A stretch of DNA of 64,000 nt from contig NZ_CP067019.1 of the NCBI RefSeq assembly GCF_016599715.1, positions 868,001-932,000 of the forward strand. Reading direction: 5' to 3'. Made by a program: the position numbers and the translations under genes. The notes beneath the pieces are model-generated. The model was not told the origin of the DNA and searched no databases. It worked only from the letters and a program-made list of their open reading frames with translations. This document shows, piece by piece, positions 56,766-64,000 of this stretch (position 1 is the stretch's first letter; every line of letters starts with the position of its first letter). Source of the DNA: Acinetobacter sp. CS-2. GTDB taxonomy: Bacteria > Pseudomonadota > Gammaproteobacteria > Pseudomonadales > Moraxellaceae.

Positions 56766-58368
56766 TCATAATTGGATAACGACGTTCACGGGTAAATGCG
56801 CGTGAGCTGATACGCGGACCAATCGCACCTTGACGACGTTTATATTCATTACGATCTACCAGGCGAATGACTTTTTCCACCACTGCTTTATCAAAGCCTT
56901 TGGCAATAATGTCATCCTGACTCATATCTTCTTCAATATAAGAATAAAGAATGGCATCCAGTACTTCATAGGCAGGTAAAGAGTCTTGGTCTTTCTGGTC
57001 TGGACGCAGTTCTGCAGAAGGTGGGCGAGTAATGACACGCTCTGGAATGACCGGAGTCTCTGAAATGCTGTTACGGTATTTCGCCAGTTCAAACACAATG
57101 GTTTTATACACGTCTTTCAGCACCGCATAACCGCCAACCATATCGCCATACAGGGTGCAGTAACCTACAGAAAGTTCAGACTTGTTGCCGGTAGATAAAA
57201 CCAGATTACCAAACTTGTTCGACAAGCCCATCAGTAAGGTACCACGAGCACGGGCTTGCAGATTTTCTTCAGTGGCATCTGCAGGGCTGTTACCAAAGAA
57301 TGGATACAGGGTTTGCATGAAGCTGTTTACGATTGGATTGATTTCAGCAATACCGAAAGTTACACCCATGTTTTTGGCCTGTGCAGCGGCATCTTCTACA
57401 CTGATTTGCGCGGTGTAGGTATAAGGCATCATCACGGCCTGAACTTTATCTGCACCAATCGCATCAACCGCGATTGCCAATGTTAATGCCGAGTCAATGC
57501 CACCCGATAAACCAAGAATTACGCCAGGAAAACCAGAACGCTGAACATAATCACGAGTTGCTAAAACCAGACCTTGATAGATTTCAGCCAAGGTATCTAA
57601 AGCAGGTGTTACTGTTCCGACTTTATAGGCTTTTTGTTCGGCTTCATATTCGGCGTAATAAAGATCTTCTTTAAAGCTGGCTGCCTGTAAAGCAATATTG
57701 CCATCTTTATTGATCACAAAGCTGGTGCCATCAAAAATCAGGTCATCTTGACCACCAATCTGGTTGGTATAGACCAGATTAATATTCAACTGTTTAGCCA
57801 GTTGACTCATGGTGGTGACACGATGTTGCGGTTTACCTACTTCATAAGGTGAAGCATTTAAGACCAAAGCTGTTTCAACATTCAGTTGAGATAACTGATG
57901 CACGGTACTCAGTGACCAGATATCTTCGCAAATCAGCACACCAAACTTATGACCTAAATATTCAAAAACAAGGTGTTGATGTCCTTCGCTGAAATAACGT
58001 TTTTCATCAAATACACTGTAGTTTGGCAAGTTTTGTTTGTTGTAAACACCTAGTACTTGTCCATCTTTCATTACGGCTGCAGAGTTGTAGCGGTGACCCT
58101 CTTCACTCTGATTGACAAAACCAAAAACCATCACAATGTCTTTGACTTGACTGAGCAGCTCAAAAGCTTTTTGTGTGCGTTTTGCCAAGCTAGGACGGAG
58201 TAATAGATCTTCTGCAGGGTAGCCTACAGTTGAAAGCTCCGGGAAGAGAATTAAATCAGCTTTTTGTTTTTTGGCTTCATTTATCTGTTCAAGCATCTTT
58301 TGAGTGTTTGCTTCGATATTGCCAATATGCGGAGAGAATTGTGCAAGGGCAATTTTAAAACTTTTCAT
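56743..58368 (-). CDS. nadE: glutamine-dependent NAD+ synthase
   Basis: This is the last step of NAD synthesis, amidating NaAD with glutamine nitrogen. It has 541 residues in the two-domain form. The N-terminal CN hydrolase/glutaminase has the triad Glu44 (LFPELSTVGY), Lys111 (VYNKQNLPNY) and Cys147 (VLICEDIW). The synthetase ATP loop is GLSGGIDSALTLA (288-293 for SGGIDS). The ammonia is channelled between domains. The gene is followed by an overlapping hypothetical gene. Confidence 0.96.
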   Translation of the reverse strand: MKSFKIALAQFSPHIGNIEANTQKMLEQINEAKKQKADLILFPELSTVGYPAEDLLLRPSLAKRTQKAFELLSQVKDIVMVFGFVNQSEEGHRYNSAAVMKDGQVLGVYNKQNLPNYSVFDEKRYFSEGHQHLVFEYLGHKFGVLICEDIWSLSTVHQLSQLNVETALVLNASPYEVGKPQHRVTTMSQLAKQLNINLVYTNQIGGQDDLIFDGTSFVINKDGNIALQAASFKEDLYYAEYEAEQKAYKVGTVTPALDTLAEIYQGLVLATRDYVQRSGFPGVILGLSGGIDSALTLAIAVDAIGADKVQAVMMPYTYTAQISVEDAAAQAKNMGVTFGIAEINPIVNSFMQTLYPFFGNSPADATEENLQARARGTLLMGLSNKFGNLVLSTGNKSELSVGYCTLYGDMVGGYAVLKDVYKTIVFELAKYRNSISETPVIPERVITRPPSAELRPDQKDQDSLPAYEVLDAILYSYIEEDMSQDDIIAKGFDKAVVEKVIRLVDRNEYKRRQGAIGPRISSRAFTRERRYPIMNGWAPGV

Positions 58369-58810
58369 TCCAACTTAATCCTATTACCTATAGGGATGTA
58401 TACACAGACTTAGATTTATTATGATTATGCGTTCAATGCTGTGTACGTGACGACAAATAAAATAGAAGTATTAATCAATAATTAGCAATTCGATACTATA
58501 TACGAATTGCATCGTTTATAGAGAAAAAAACAAAAAAAAATCTGAATTTAGACAAAAAAATACAGCAGGGATGCGAAAATAGACATATTGCAAATGGATT
58601 GTGGTGATTGGATGAGATAACCTGCTAGATGCAATTTCTATTAAATGTTTTAAATCAAATATTTGAGGTGGAATTCTACATTTTGTCTACGCGTGCACAA
58701 GCACTTACCATGTTATGGTTTGAGAGGCAGTTGTAGTTAAAAGTTATACACACTGTTGTCTAAACATCAGTTACCAAAAAGTATGCCATTCACTTCAAGT
58801 CTACTTATGA
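58369..58810. other. intergenic region upstream of nadE
   Basis: This AT-rich stretch of about 440 bp has no supported gene. It should hold the nadE promoter. One notable structure is the inverted repeat at 58485-58510. Confidence 0.45.
58485..58510. repeat. 8-bp perfect inverted repeat, possible operator
   Basis: GCAATTCG (58485-58492) and CGAATTGC (58503-58510) are separated by 10 bp (ATACTATATA). It lies about 120 bp before the nadE start. The symmetry fits a dimeric regulator site, but no regulator is identified. Confidence 0.4.
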
Positions 58811-59002
58811 ATCGCTACCCGTTTTATAAACAGCTTTAAGTTTGCTCACCTGGAAAATTCACCAGATTCTGTTCAGCAGAATGATCTCGACAATACTGAA
58901 AAGAGGGACTTGAACGATGAAATCGAACTATTAAAAATTAAAAAAGATGATCGGATGGAAAATTATGAGACATTATTGAAATTTATTCATTCCAAGAATT
59001 AA
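58811..59002 (+). pseudogene. coding-like remnant without a start codon
   Basis: A 63-codon frame follows a stop at 58808-58810. It contains a hydrophilic, coiled sequence (SVQQNDLDNTEKRDLNDEIE, then KKDDRMENYETLLKFIHSK) and ends at 59000-59002. No ATG, GTG or TTG with a ribosome site begins it. It may be the tail of a lost gene, perhaps an immunity or phage-type protein, but the family is unknown. Confidence 0.4.
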
Positions 59003-59025
59003 GTTAAAAATTGAACCTGCAAGAA

Positions 59026-59544
59026 TTACTGTATGAGGTGTTCATTATTTAAGATAATGTTGGGGATATTTTTAAAGAATATGTCCCGGGCAATCTCTCC
59101 TTGTTGTTCAATGTTGTATGTATGAAACGGTTTGCCCGCAATAAAGTGGTATTTATAAGGATTATATTTTTTAAAACTCAAAAAATATTTGGACTGCAGT
59201 ATAGCGCCGTGTAACAGAACATTGATATTGGACTGATATTGATAAATGTGGGTCATCTCATGTATGAACAGACCTTGCATTTGTTTAGATCGCCGAGAGA
59301 AATCTTCACAAAAATTTTCGTTATTCATAAAAATGTTGCCATTGGGAGCCATATACATATTTATGGGTTGCCAGGGAAGATATTTGATATTCAATATTTG
59401 AACTTCATTGTAATTGATTAAATTATCGAAAACTTGCCGTGCAAGATTTATCTCACCCGTGGTCAACTGCCGAAAACGAAAGTTATGAATATCAAACATT
59501 AAATAAAGTTTGAACCATAACCAGAACCTAAATTTTTGGAACAT
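59026..59544 (-). CDS. HExxH zincin-like protein (Vgr/Rhs-related)
   Basis: This is a 172-residue protein. The zinc protease signature HEMTH lies at residues 95-99 in LFIHEMTHIYQYQ. The N-terminal part (FRFRQLTTGEINLARQVFDN and PINMYMAPNGNIFM) resembles small 'vgr-related' proteins found near type VI secretion and Rhs genes, by eye. There is no signal peptide and no T6SS gene nearby. It is convergent with a remnant frame and close to an IS982 remnant, so it may be a relic of a lost effector locus. It could be active or decaying. Confidence 0.6.
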   Translation of the reverse strand: MFQKFRFWLWFKLYLMFDIHNFRFRQLTTGEINLARQVFDNLINYNEVQILNIKYLPWQPINMYMAPNGNIFMNNENFCEDFSRRSKQMQGLFIHEMTHIYQYQSNINVLLHGAILQSKYFLSFKKYNPYKYHFIAGKPFHTYNIEQQGEIARDIFFKNIPNIILNNEHLIQ

Positions 59545-59939
59545 AAAGTTTCATTTTACTGTTTGTAGGGTAAATTCTATTCACAAAGTAAGGCGAGAGT
59601 AAATGTCAAGGAAGGGAAATTTGTTCAATTCTTTGATTTGATATTGTAACGATGCTGAAGAAAATTTGAATTATTATTACCCGTGATGGATAAGAAGTTA
59701 GATACAAGTTTAACAATAGAATTTAAAGATCAATTCAAAATGAATTTACTGAGGAGTTTAAATCTGGAAAAAATCCATTTAGGGATTTTTTCCTTTGATA
59801 TTTATATAAAAGTATAGCTAAGCCTGAAAATATATTGTTTAATTTAAGAAAATCTGAATCGTGCATAAGAAATAGACTTGAAAAAAAGGCGACTAAAAAC
59901 CATGAGGGGGTTACCACATAACCTACGTCTTTAGTGACC
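59545..59939. other. AT-rich intergenic stretch with short fragmentary frames
   Basis: This stretch is about 395 bp. Short frames on both strands (a 68-codon minus frame 59735-59941 and a 43-codon plus frame near 59687) have no ribosome sites or recognisable families. I see no supported gene. Confidence 0.4.
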
Positions 59940-60602
59940 ATGTTCGATGGCTTTTTTCAGAAATTTGAAGCAAGCTATTGGGAATTTTTAAAATATAGCA
60001 ATAAGCGTTTGAGAATATTGTCTACTTAATTGAAACTTTCAGAAATCGTGTTGATTGCCATTTGGTATAAATGCTCTTATTTCAATAATTTCAAAGCCTT
60101 CTTCTTTTTTATTAAAGCAAAATCAAGGTCAACTCTTTCGATATTTACCATGTTAGCAGCGGATGGTTCATTTCATCAGAGCTCATTAATTGGCGCTGCA
60201 TGCTTTACATTTTTCCTGGATGAAAGATTGTTAAAGTCATTATTTATGGATTGATTCAACTATACTAACTGTTGCAAAAAATCAGCGGATTCAACGGCAT
60301 AAATCTATAGCAGTGATTGCAACCCGCGGCAAAAGCTCAATGGGATGGTTCTTTGGCTGTGCTATACTTAATCATGAATCAGTTATGAAATCCACGCGAC
60401 TCTCTACATCAGGTGAATATCACTTAAAGCAGCCTAATAAAATAGAGACTTTATTTAGCTTGTTAAAAGAAAAAATCATTTGGTGACGAGTAAAGCGAGA
60501 GGCATTGATGGGTATTTATCTGGAGTTTATGCATCGTTATGTGTCTATCAACTCTGTTATAAAAACAAGCCAGTGGTTCGTATTATGCAAACATTGGCTT
60601 AA
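59940..60602 (+). pseudogene. degenerate IS982-family transposase
   Basis: Successive plus-strand fragments align in order with an IS982 transposase. MFDGFFQKFEASYWEF and LKLSEIVLIAIWYK (with FNNFKAFFFF) are the N-terminal part. IDSTILTVAKNQRIQRHKSI and TRGKSSMGWFFGCAILNHES carry the first catalytic Asp region. KIETLFSLLKEK and LVTSKARGIDGYLSGVYASL are the C-terminal part. A stop at about 60027, frameshifts near 60245 and 60475, and an internal deletion make it non-functional. Terminal repeats were not found. Confidence 0.8.
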
Positions 60603-60661
60603 ACAGGATTCGGGTTGAGTAAAATTTTATTGCATGGAGTAGAGGCTTGATTGAAAGACGT

Positions 60662-60691
60662 AAAAAAACCGCCCGGAAGGGCGGTTTTTTT
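60662..60691 (-). terminator. intrinsic terminator of gltA
   Basis: AAAAAAACCGCCC (60662-60674) pairs with GGGCGGTTTTTTT (60679-60691) around GGAA. It lies 22 bp after the gltA stop. Confidence 0.94.
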
Positions 60692-60712
60692 AAATCATTA
60701 ATTCTTAAAGAA

Positions 60713-61990
60713 TTAACGACCTTGGATGTCACGTTGAACTTCACCAGTGTAAAGCTGACGTGGACGACCGATTTTGTAAGGGCCGCTGTGCATTTCTAAC
60801 CAGTGGCTGATCCAGCCAACTGTACGTGCAAGAGCGAAGATTACAGTAAACATTTCAGTCGGAATACCAATCGCTTTAAGGATGATACCTGAATAGAAGT
60901 CTACGTTAGGGTATAAGTTACGTTTGATGAAGTATTCATCAGACAACGCAATGCGTTCAAGTTCCATTGCAAGAGCAAGTTGTGGATCGTTGATACCAAG
61001 CGCACCAAGAACTTCATCACAAGTTTCTTTCATTACTTTCGCGCGTGGATCGAAGTTTTTATAAACTCGGTGACCGAAGCCCATAAGTTTAACTTCTTTA
61101 GTCTTCACTTTTTCCATGAAGCCCGCAACGTTTTCTACAGTGCCGATTTCATCAAGCATCTTAAGAACGGCTTCGTTCGCACCACCGTGAGCAGGACCCC
61201 AAAGTGCAGAGATACCCGCAGCGATACATGCGTAAGGGTTAGCACCAGTAGAACCGGCTAAACGTACTGTAGAAGTAGATGCGTTTTGTTCGTGGTCAGC
61301 ATGAAGCGTGAAGATACGATCCATTGCTTTAGCAAGAATTGGGTTAACTTTGTAGTCTTTGTCTGCAGGAGTAGCAAACATCATGTACAAGAAGTTTTCA
61401 GCGTAGCTCAAGTCATTACGTGGGTAAACGAATGGTTGACCAACTGTATATTTGTAGCTCCAAGCTGCTAGCGTAGGAACTTTAGCAATCAAGCGGATTG
61501 CAGTAATTTCACGGTGGTTAACATCTTCGATGTCCAAGTTGTTGTGATAGAACGCAGAAAGCGCACCAACTACACCAACCATAATTGCCATCGGGTGAGC
61601 ATCACGACGGAAACCATTGAAGAAACGGCTAACTTGGTCGTGAACCATAGTGTGGTTACGAACTTTAGCATCAAATTCTACTTTTTGTTCAGCTGTTGGA
61701 AGTTCGCCGTTTAACAATAAGTAGCAAGTTTCTAAATAGTCTGCTTTAGTTGCAAGCTGGTCGATTGGGTAACCGCGGTGTAGAAGAACACCTTTGTTAC
61801 CATCGATGAATGTGATTTTAGATTCACATGCAGCTGTTGCCATAAAACCAGGATCAAAAGTAAAGTGACCTGCGGCCAACACATCTTTAACGTCGATTAC
61901 ATCTGGGCCCAATGTGCCGCTGTAAATTGGTAATTCAATTTCTTTGCCATCAAGCTGTAAAACGGCTTTTTTGCCAGTTGCTGCAGACAT
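60713..61990 (-). CDS. gltA: citrate synthase (type II, hexameric)
   Basis: This enzyme condenses acetyl-CoA and oxaloacetate to enter the TCA cycle. It has 425 residues, the length of NADH-sensitive Gram-negative enzymes. Active-site regions are [35 protein letters not shown], and [18 protein letters not shown] with catalytic His. The catalytic Asp is in [14 protein letters not shown]. The start has AGGAGATC upstream. It is divergent from sdhCDA. Confidence 0.98.
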   Translation of the reverse strand: MSAATGKKAVLQLDGKEIELPIYSGTLGPDVIDVKDVLAAGHFTFDPGFMATAACESKITFIDGNKGVLLHRGYPIDQLATKADYLETCYLLLNGELPTAEQKVEFDAKVRNHTMVHDQVSRFFNGFRRDAHPMAIMVGVVGALSAFYHNNLDIEDVNHREITAIRLIAKVPTLAAWSYKYTVGQPFVYPRNDLSYAENFLYMMFATPADKDYKVNPILAKAMDRIFTLHADHEQNASTSTVRLAGSTGANPYACIAAGISALWGPAHGGANEAVLKMLDEIGTVENVAGFMEKVKTKEVKLMGFGHRVYKNFDPRAKVMKETCDEVLGALGINDPQLALAMELERIALSDEYFIKRNLYPNVDFYSGIILKAIGIPTEMFTVIFALARTVGWISHWLEMHSGPYKIGRPRQLYTGEVQRDIQGR

Positions 61991-63003
61991 TCAATAGATC
62001 TCCTGTCCTGGTGAATGTTTTATCTGACTCGTAGTACTAATCTTTTAATGCGCGAATCAGACGGGTCAAAAATTTGCTATAAGATTAGTGAGTACTGAAA
62101 TTTTGTCAATTATACTTATGGATAAAGCGACGCCCTCACCGGGGTTGGATCAAAAAAATCCAGTAGCCATGAGGAAAATATCAGTATCGACGCTGTATAA
62201 TAAGTCAAATGAAAATAAGTTGCAGAAAAAAATATGCATGTTGTGGGAATTGTAGGCAATTTTTAATTCCTAAAAACTCTGATAGGTTCCGAATTTACGT
62301 CAAGCCTAATATTTTAAATTATTATAATTTTCGTAACTTACATCTTTTTATTGTATTTTTTGCTGATTTTTTAGTCATAATTAAAAGCGATAAATGAAAA
62401 GTGAAATTAAGTTTGTTTGGTTAAAAAATAGCTGCCAAATATGTGCTGAAATGCCGGTTATTTGTCCAAATTGGATAAAATAAACCATAATTTTGCAGAA
62501 AAAATCAGCATGATTTTGCCATATAAAGAAGTTATGCACAGACTAAGTGGTTATTTCATTTCATGAAGTTGGATTGATATAATTATTATAAATACTATAT
62601 ATTTCTAATGGAAATGAAAATTGTTATAAATGATATAAATACAGCTAAGATTGTTGTAAAATATAATGATTCTTTGTTCATCTTTAGTCTAAATAAATAA
62701 ATTTAATTCTCAAAGCTAAAAACGATAAATAAAATTTAATTTTATTTAATAAAAACCAAACATATAGCTCTGTTTTCTTAGATGTATTTTGTCTGCTTGC
62801 ATTGGGGATTTTATGTTAATGATTCTTATTTGATGCTTTTTTATGGAAAAGCTAAATGTGACTGTTTGTATTTTGATAGTTCACGTTTTATAATTCAGTG
62901 TCGTTTTAAGTTTAGGTGTTACTGGATAGAGTAATTGCCTAAAAATGCTAGCTTTCCTTCGAATTAATTCCAACAAACTCCGGATGGAGTTTTTACTTAC
63001 AGG
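61991..63003. other. 1-kb intergenic region between divergent gltA and sdhC
   Basis: This long AT-rich region has no well-supported gene. A 62-codon frame at 62209-62397 with four cysteines (MKISCRKKYACCGNCRQF) lacks a clear ribosome site. The gltA-proximal part contains an inverted repeat (62036-62044 with 62081-62089). Promoters for both TCA operons must lie here and the sdh leader may be long. Confidence 0.5.
62036..62089. repeat. 9-bp inverted repeat in the gltA upstream region
   Basis: ACTAATCTT (62036-62044) and AAGATTAGT (62081-62089) are perfect complements, with a 36-bp interval and further AGTACT motifs outside each arm. It could form a leader hairpin or two operator half-sites. 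Confidence 0.4.
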
Positions 63004-63402
63004 ATGCCCGCTGTGAAAAGCAACAGACCTGTCAATTTGTCCATGGGTCAAGTTTTAGAAGTAAACTTAAAATCCCCTGTGGCTATTGCATCAATTCTAC
63101 ACCGTCTCTCTGGTGTCATCGTATTTTTACTTGTACCGGTACTTTTGTGGCTTTTAGACAAATCATTGTCTTCTGCTGAGGGTTTTGCTGAAGTTCAGGC
63201 AATCTTTAGTGGCTTCATTGTGCGCTTTATCGTATGGGTATTTGTAGCCGGCTTACTTTTCCATTTTATTATGGGTATTAAGCATTTACTTGCTGACCTT
63301 GGTTTTGCTGAAGAACTGCAAAGTGGTCGTGTGGCAGCTACTATTTCATTGATCTTGGCTGCGATTTCGATTGTCGCATCATTTGTATGGATTGTTCTCT
63401 AA
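63004..63402 (+). CDS. sdhC: succinate dehydrogenase cytochrome b556 subunit
   Basis: This membrane anchor of complex II binds quinone and heme b with SdhD. It has 132 residues. The family signature is VAIASILHRLSGVIVF, and the heme-proximal histidines are in FHFIMGIKHLLADLG. Three membrane helices are visible. The annotated ATG has AGG directly before it. A GTG at 63013 has better AGGAT spacing and is a real alternative start. It overlaps sdhD by one base. Confidence 0.95.
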   Translation: MPAVKSNRPVNLSMGQVLEVNLKSPVAIASILHRLSGVIVFLLVPVLLWLLDKSLSSAEGFAEVQAIFSGFIVRFIVWVFVAGLLFHFIMGIKHLLADLGFAEELQSGRVAATISLILAAISIVASFVWIVL

Positions 63403-63767
63403 TGAAAAGTGCTACAGGTTTAACGGGTTCAGGTTCTCGCGATTGGTATATCCAACGCGTAAGTGCTGTTGTATTAGCTGTTTATACTGTTGTGGTATTG
63501 GGTTGGATCCTTCTGAATGGCGGATTTAACTATGAACAATGGTTTGGCTTTATGATGACATTACCAATGAAGATTATGTCTTTGTTGGCAGTCTTATCTC
63601 TTGTCGCACACGCTTGGATCGGCATGTGGCAGGTATTCACAGATTATGTGACTACTCGTCAAATGGGTCCTTCAGCTTCGGGCTTGCGTTTGGTGCTGAC
63701 TTCAGCAGTGATTATTGCTGTATTTGCATATGCAATCTGGGCGATCCAGATTTTTTGGGCGAATTGA
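63402..63767 (+). CDS. sdhD: succinate dehydrogenase membrane anchor subunit
   Basis: This second membrane subunit of complex II has 121 residues. It starts MKSATGLTGSGSRDWYIQRV, with the ATG sharing one base with the sdhC stop (TAATG). Heme ligand His lies in LVAHAWIGMWQVFTDYV. Three membrane helices are visible. It is followed 12 bp later by sdhA. Confidence 0.95.
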   Translation: MKSATGLTGSGSRDWYIQRVSAVVLAVYTVVVLGWILLNGGFNYEQWFGFMMTLPMKIMSLLAVLSLVAHAWIGMWQVFTDYVTTRQMGPSASGLRLVLTSAVIIAVFAYAIWAIQIFWAN

Positions 63768-63779
63768 TAGGAAAATATC

Positions 63780-64000
63780 ATGGGCGCGATTAACCCTAAA
63801 GAAGATTACACAAATATTCCACACGAAACTTTCGATGCTGTCATCGTTGGTGGTGGTGGTTCAGGTATGCGCGCATCTTACCAGCTTGCTCAAGCGGGTT
63901 TGAAGGTTGCGGTACTGACTAAAGTGTTCCCAACACGTTCTCATACTGTAGCAGCACAGGGTGGTATTGGTGCATCTCTTGGTAATATGCAAGAAGATAA
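63780..64000 (+). CDS. sdhA: succinate dehydrogenase flavoprotein subunit (N-terminal part)
   Basis: This is the catalytic FAD subunit of complex II, open to the right edge of the window with 73 codons visible. The FAD-binding dinucleotide fold is [20 protein letters not shown]. The covalent flavin site His is in [21 protein letters not shown] precedes the ATG. sdhB should follow outside the window. Confidence 0.97.
   Translation, partial: MGAINPKEDYTNIPHETFDAVIVGGGGSGMRASYQLAQAGLKVAVLTKVFPTRSHTVAAQGGIGASLGNMQED

Noticed and set aside
59735..59941. 68-codon minus-strand frame with a hydrophobic N-terminus
   Set aside because: No ribosome site or recognisable family; it ends at the edge of the IS982 remnant and is probably chance in AT-rich DNA.

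Overview
The window comes from the chromosome of a gamma-proteobacterium of the genus Acinetobacter. The call rests on the complete adeI-adeJ-adeK efflux operon, the AT-rich base composition, and Acinetobacter-style gene neighbourhoods such as hemA / TPR-lolB-ispE-tRNA-Gln-prs-rplY-pth and gltA / sdhCDA. Protein similarity was judged by eye and no database was searched, so the species is not named.

Layout. 1-1634: the tnpA-tnpB-tnpC end of an IS66-family element whose other end lies off the left edge. 1631-3516: a two-gene AT-rich module (5'-nucleotidase and a RipA-like membrane protein), with the IS66 end supplying the stop codon of the nucleotidase. 3580-8172: valS, then divergently a hypothetical gene and an SDR oxidoreductase. 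8261-15757: two YbjQ-like genes, adeIJK and a PAP2 phosphatase. 15870-18936: a large membrane protein of the so-called site-specific recombinase family, and ispB. 19372-25537: rplU-rpmA, lolA, a DUF3298 lipoprotein, serS, cysG, trmL. 25595-30169: a PuuP-like permease, an iron alcohol dehydrogenase coupled to an SCP2-like gene, lipB and a ybeD-like gene. 30281-37867: rpoD, several small conserved genes, a DedA protein, trhO, a DUF1289 gene and ribB under an FMN riboswitch. 38264-39686: a complete IS4-family element. 39732-47215: panD, pth, rplY, prs, four tRNA-Gln genes, ispE, lolB, a TPR gene and divergent hemA. 47238-54317: dnaG, bamD, rluD, pgeF, a flavodoxin-like gene, smpB, coaD and a ferredoxin. 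54344-55633: RNase P RNA and two tRNA-Met transcription units with a frameshifted gene remnant between them. 55725-58368: a hypothetical gene overlapping nadE. 58369-60712: a decayed stretch with an orphan HExxH protein and an IS982-family transposase remnant. 60713-64000: gltA and the start of sdhCDA.

Most of the window is housekeeping: translation (valS, serS, rplU, rpmA, rplY, pth, smpB, trmL, trhO, rluD, tRNAs, rnpB), replication and transcription (dnaG, rpoD), lipoprotein and outer-membrane assembly (lolA, lolB, bamD), cofactors (hemA, cysG, ribB, panD, coaD, nadE, lipB, ispB, ispE) and the TCA cycle (gltA, sdh). The accessory or unusual parts are the 1-3516 segment, the IS4 insertion that splits a terminator, the duplicated tRNA loci and the 58.4-60.7 kb decay zone. 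I found no CRISPR array, prophage or complete known defence system. The best candidate for an under-described system is the nucleotidase/RipA-like pair at 1631-3516, and that reading is speculative.
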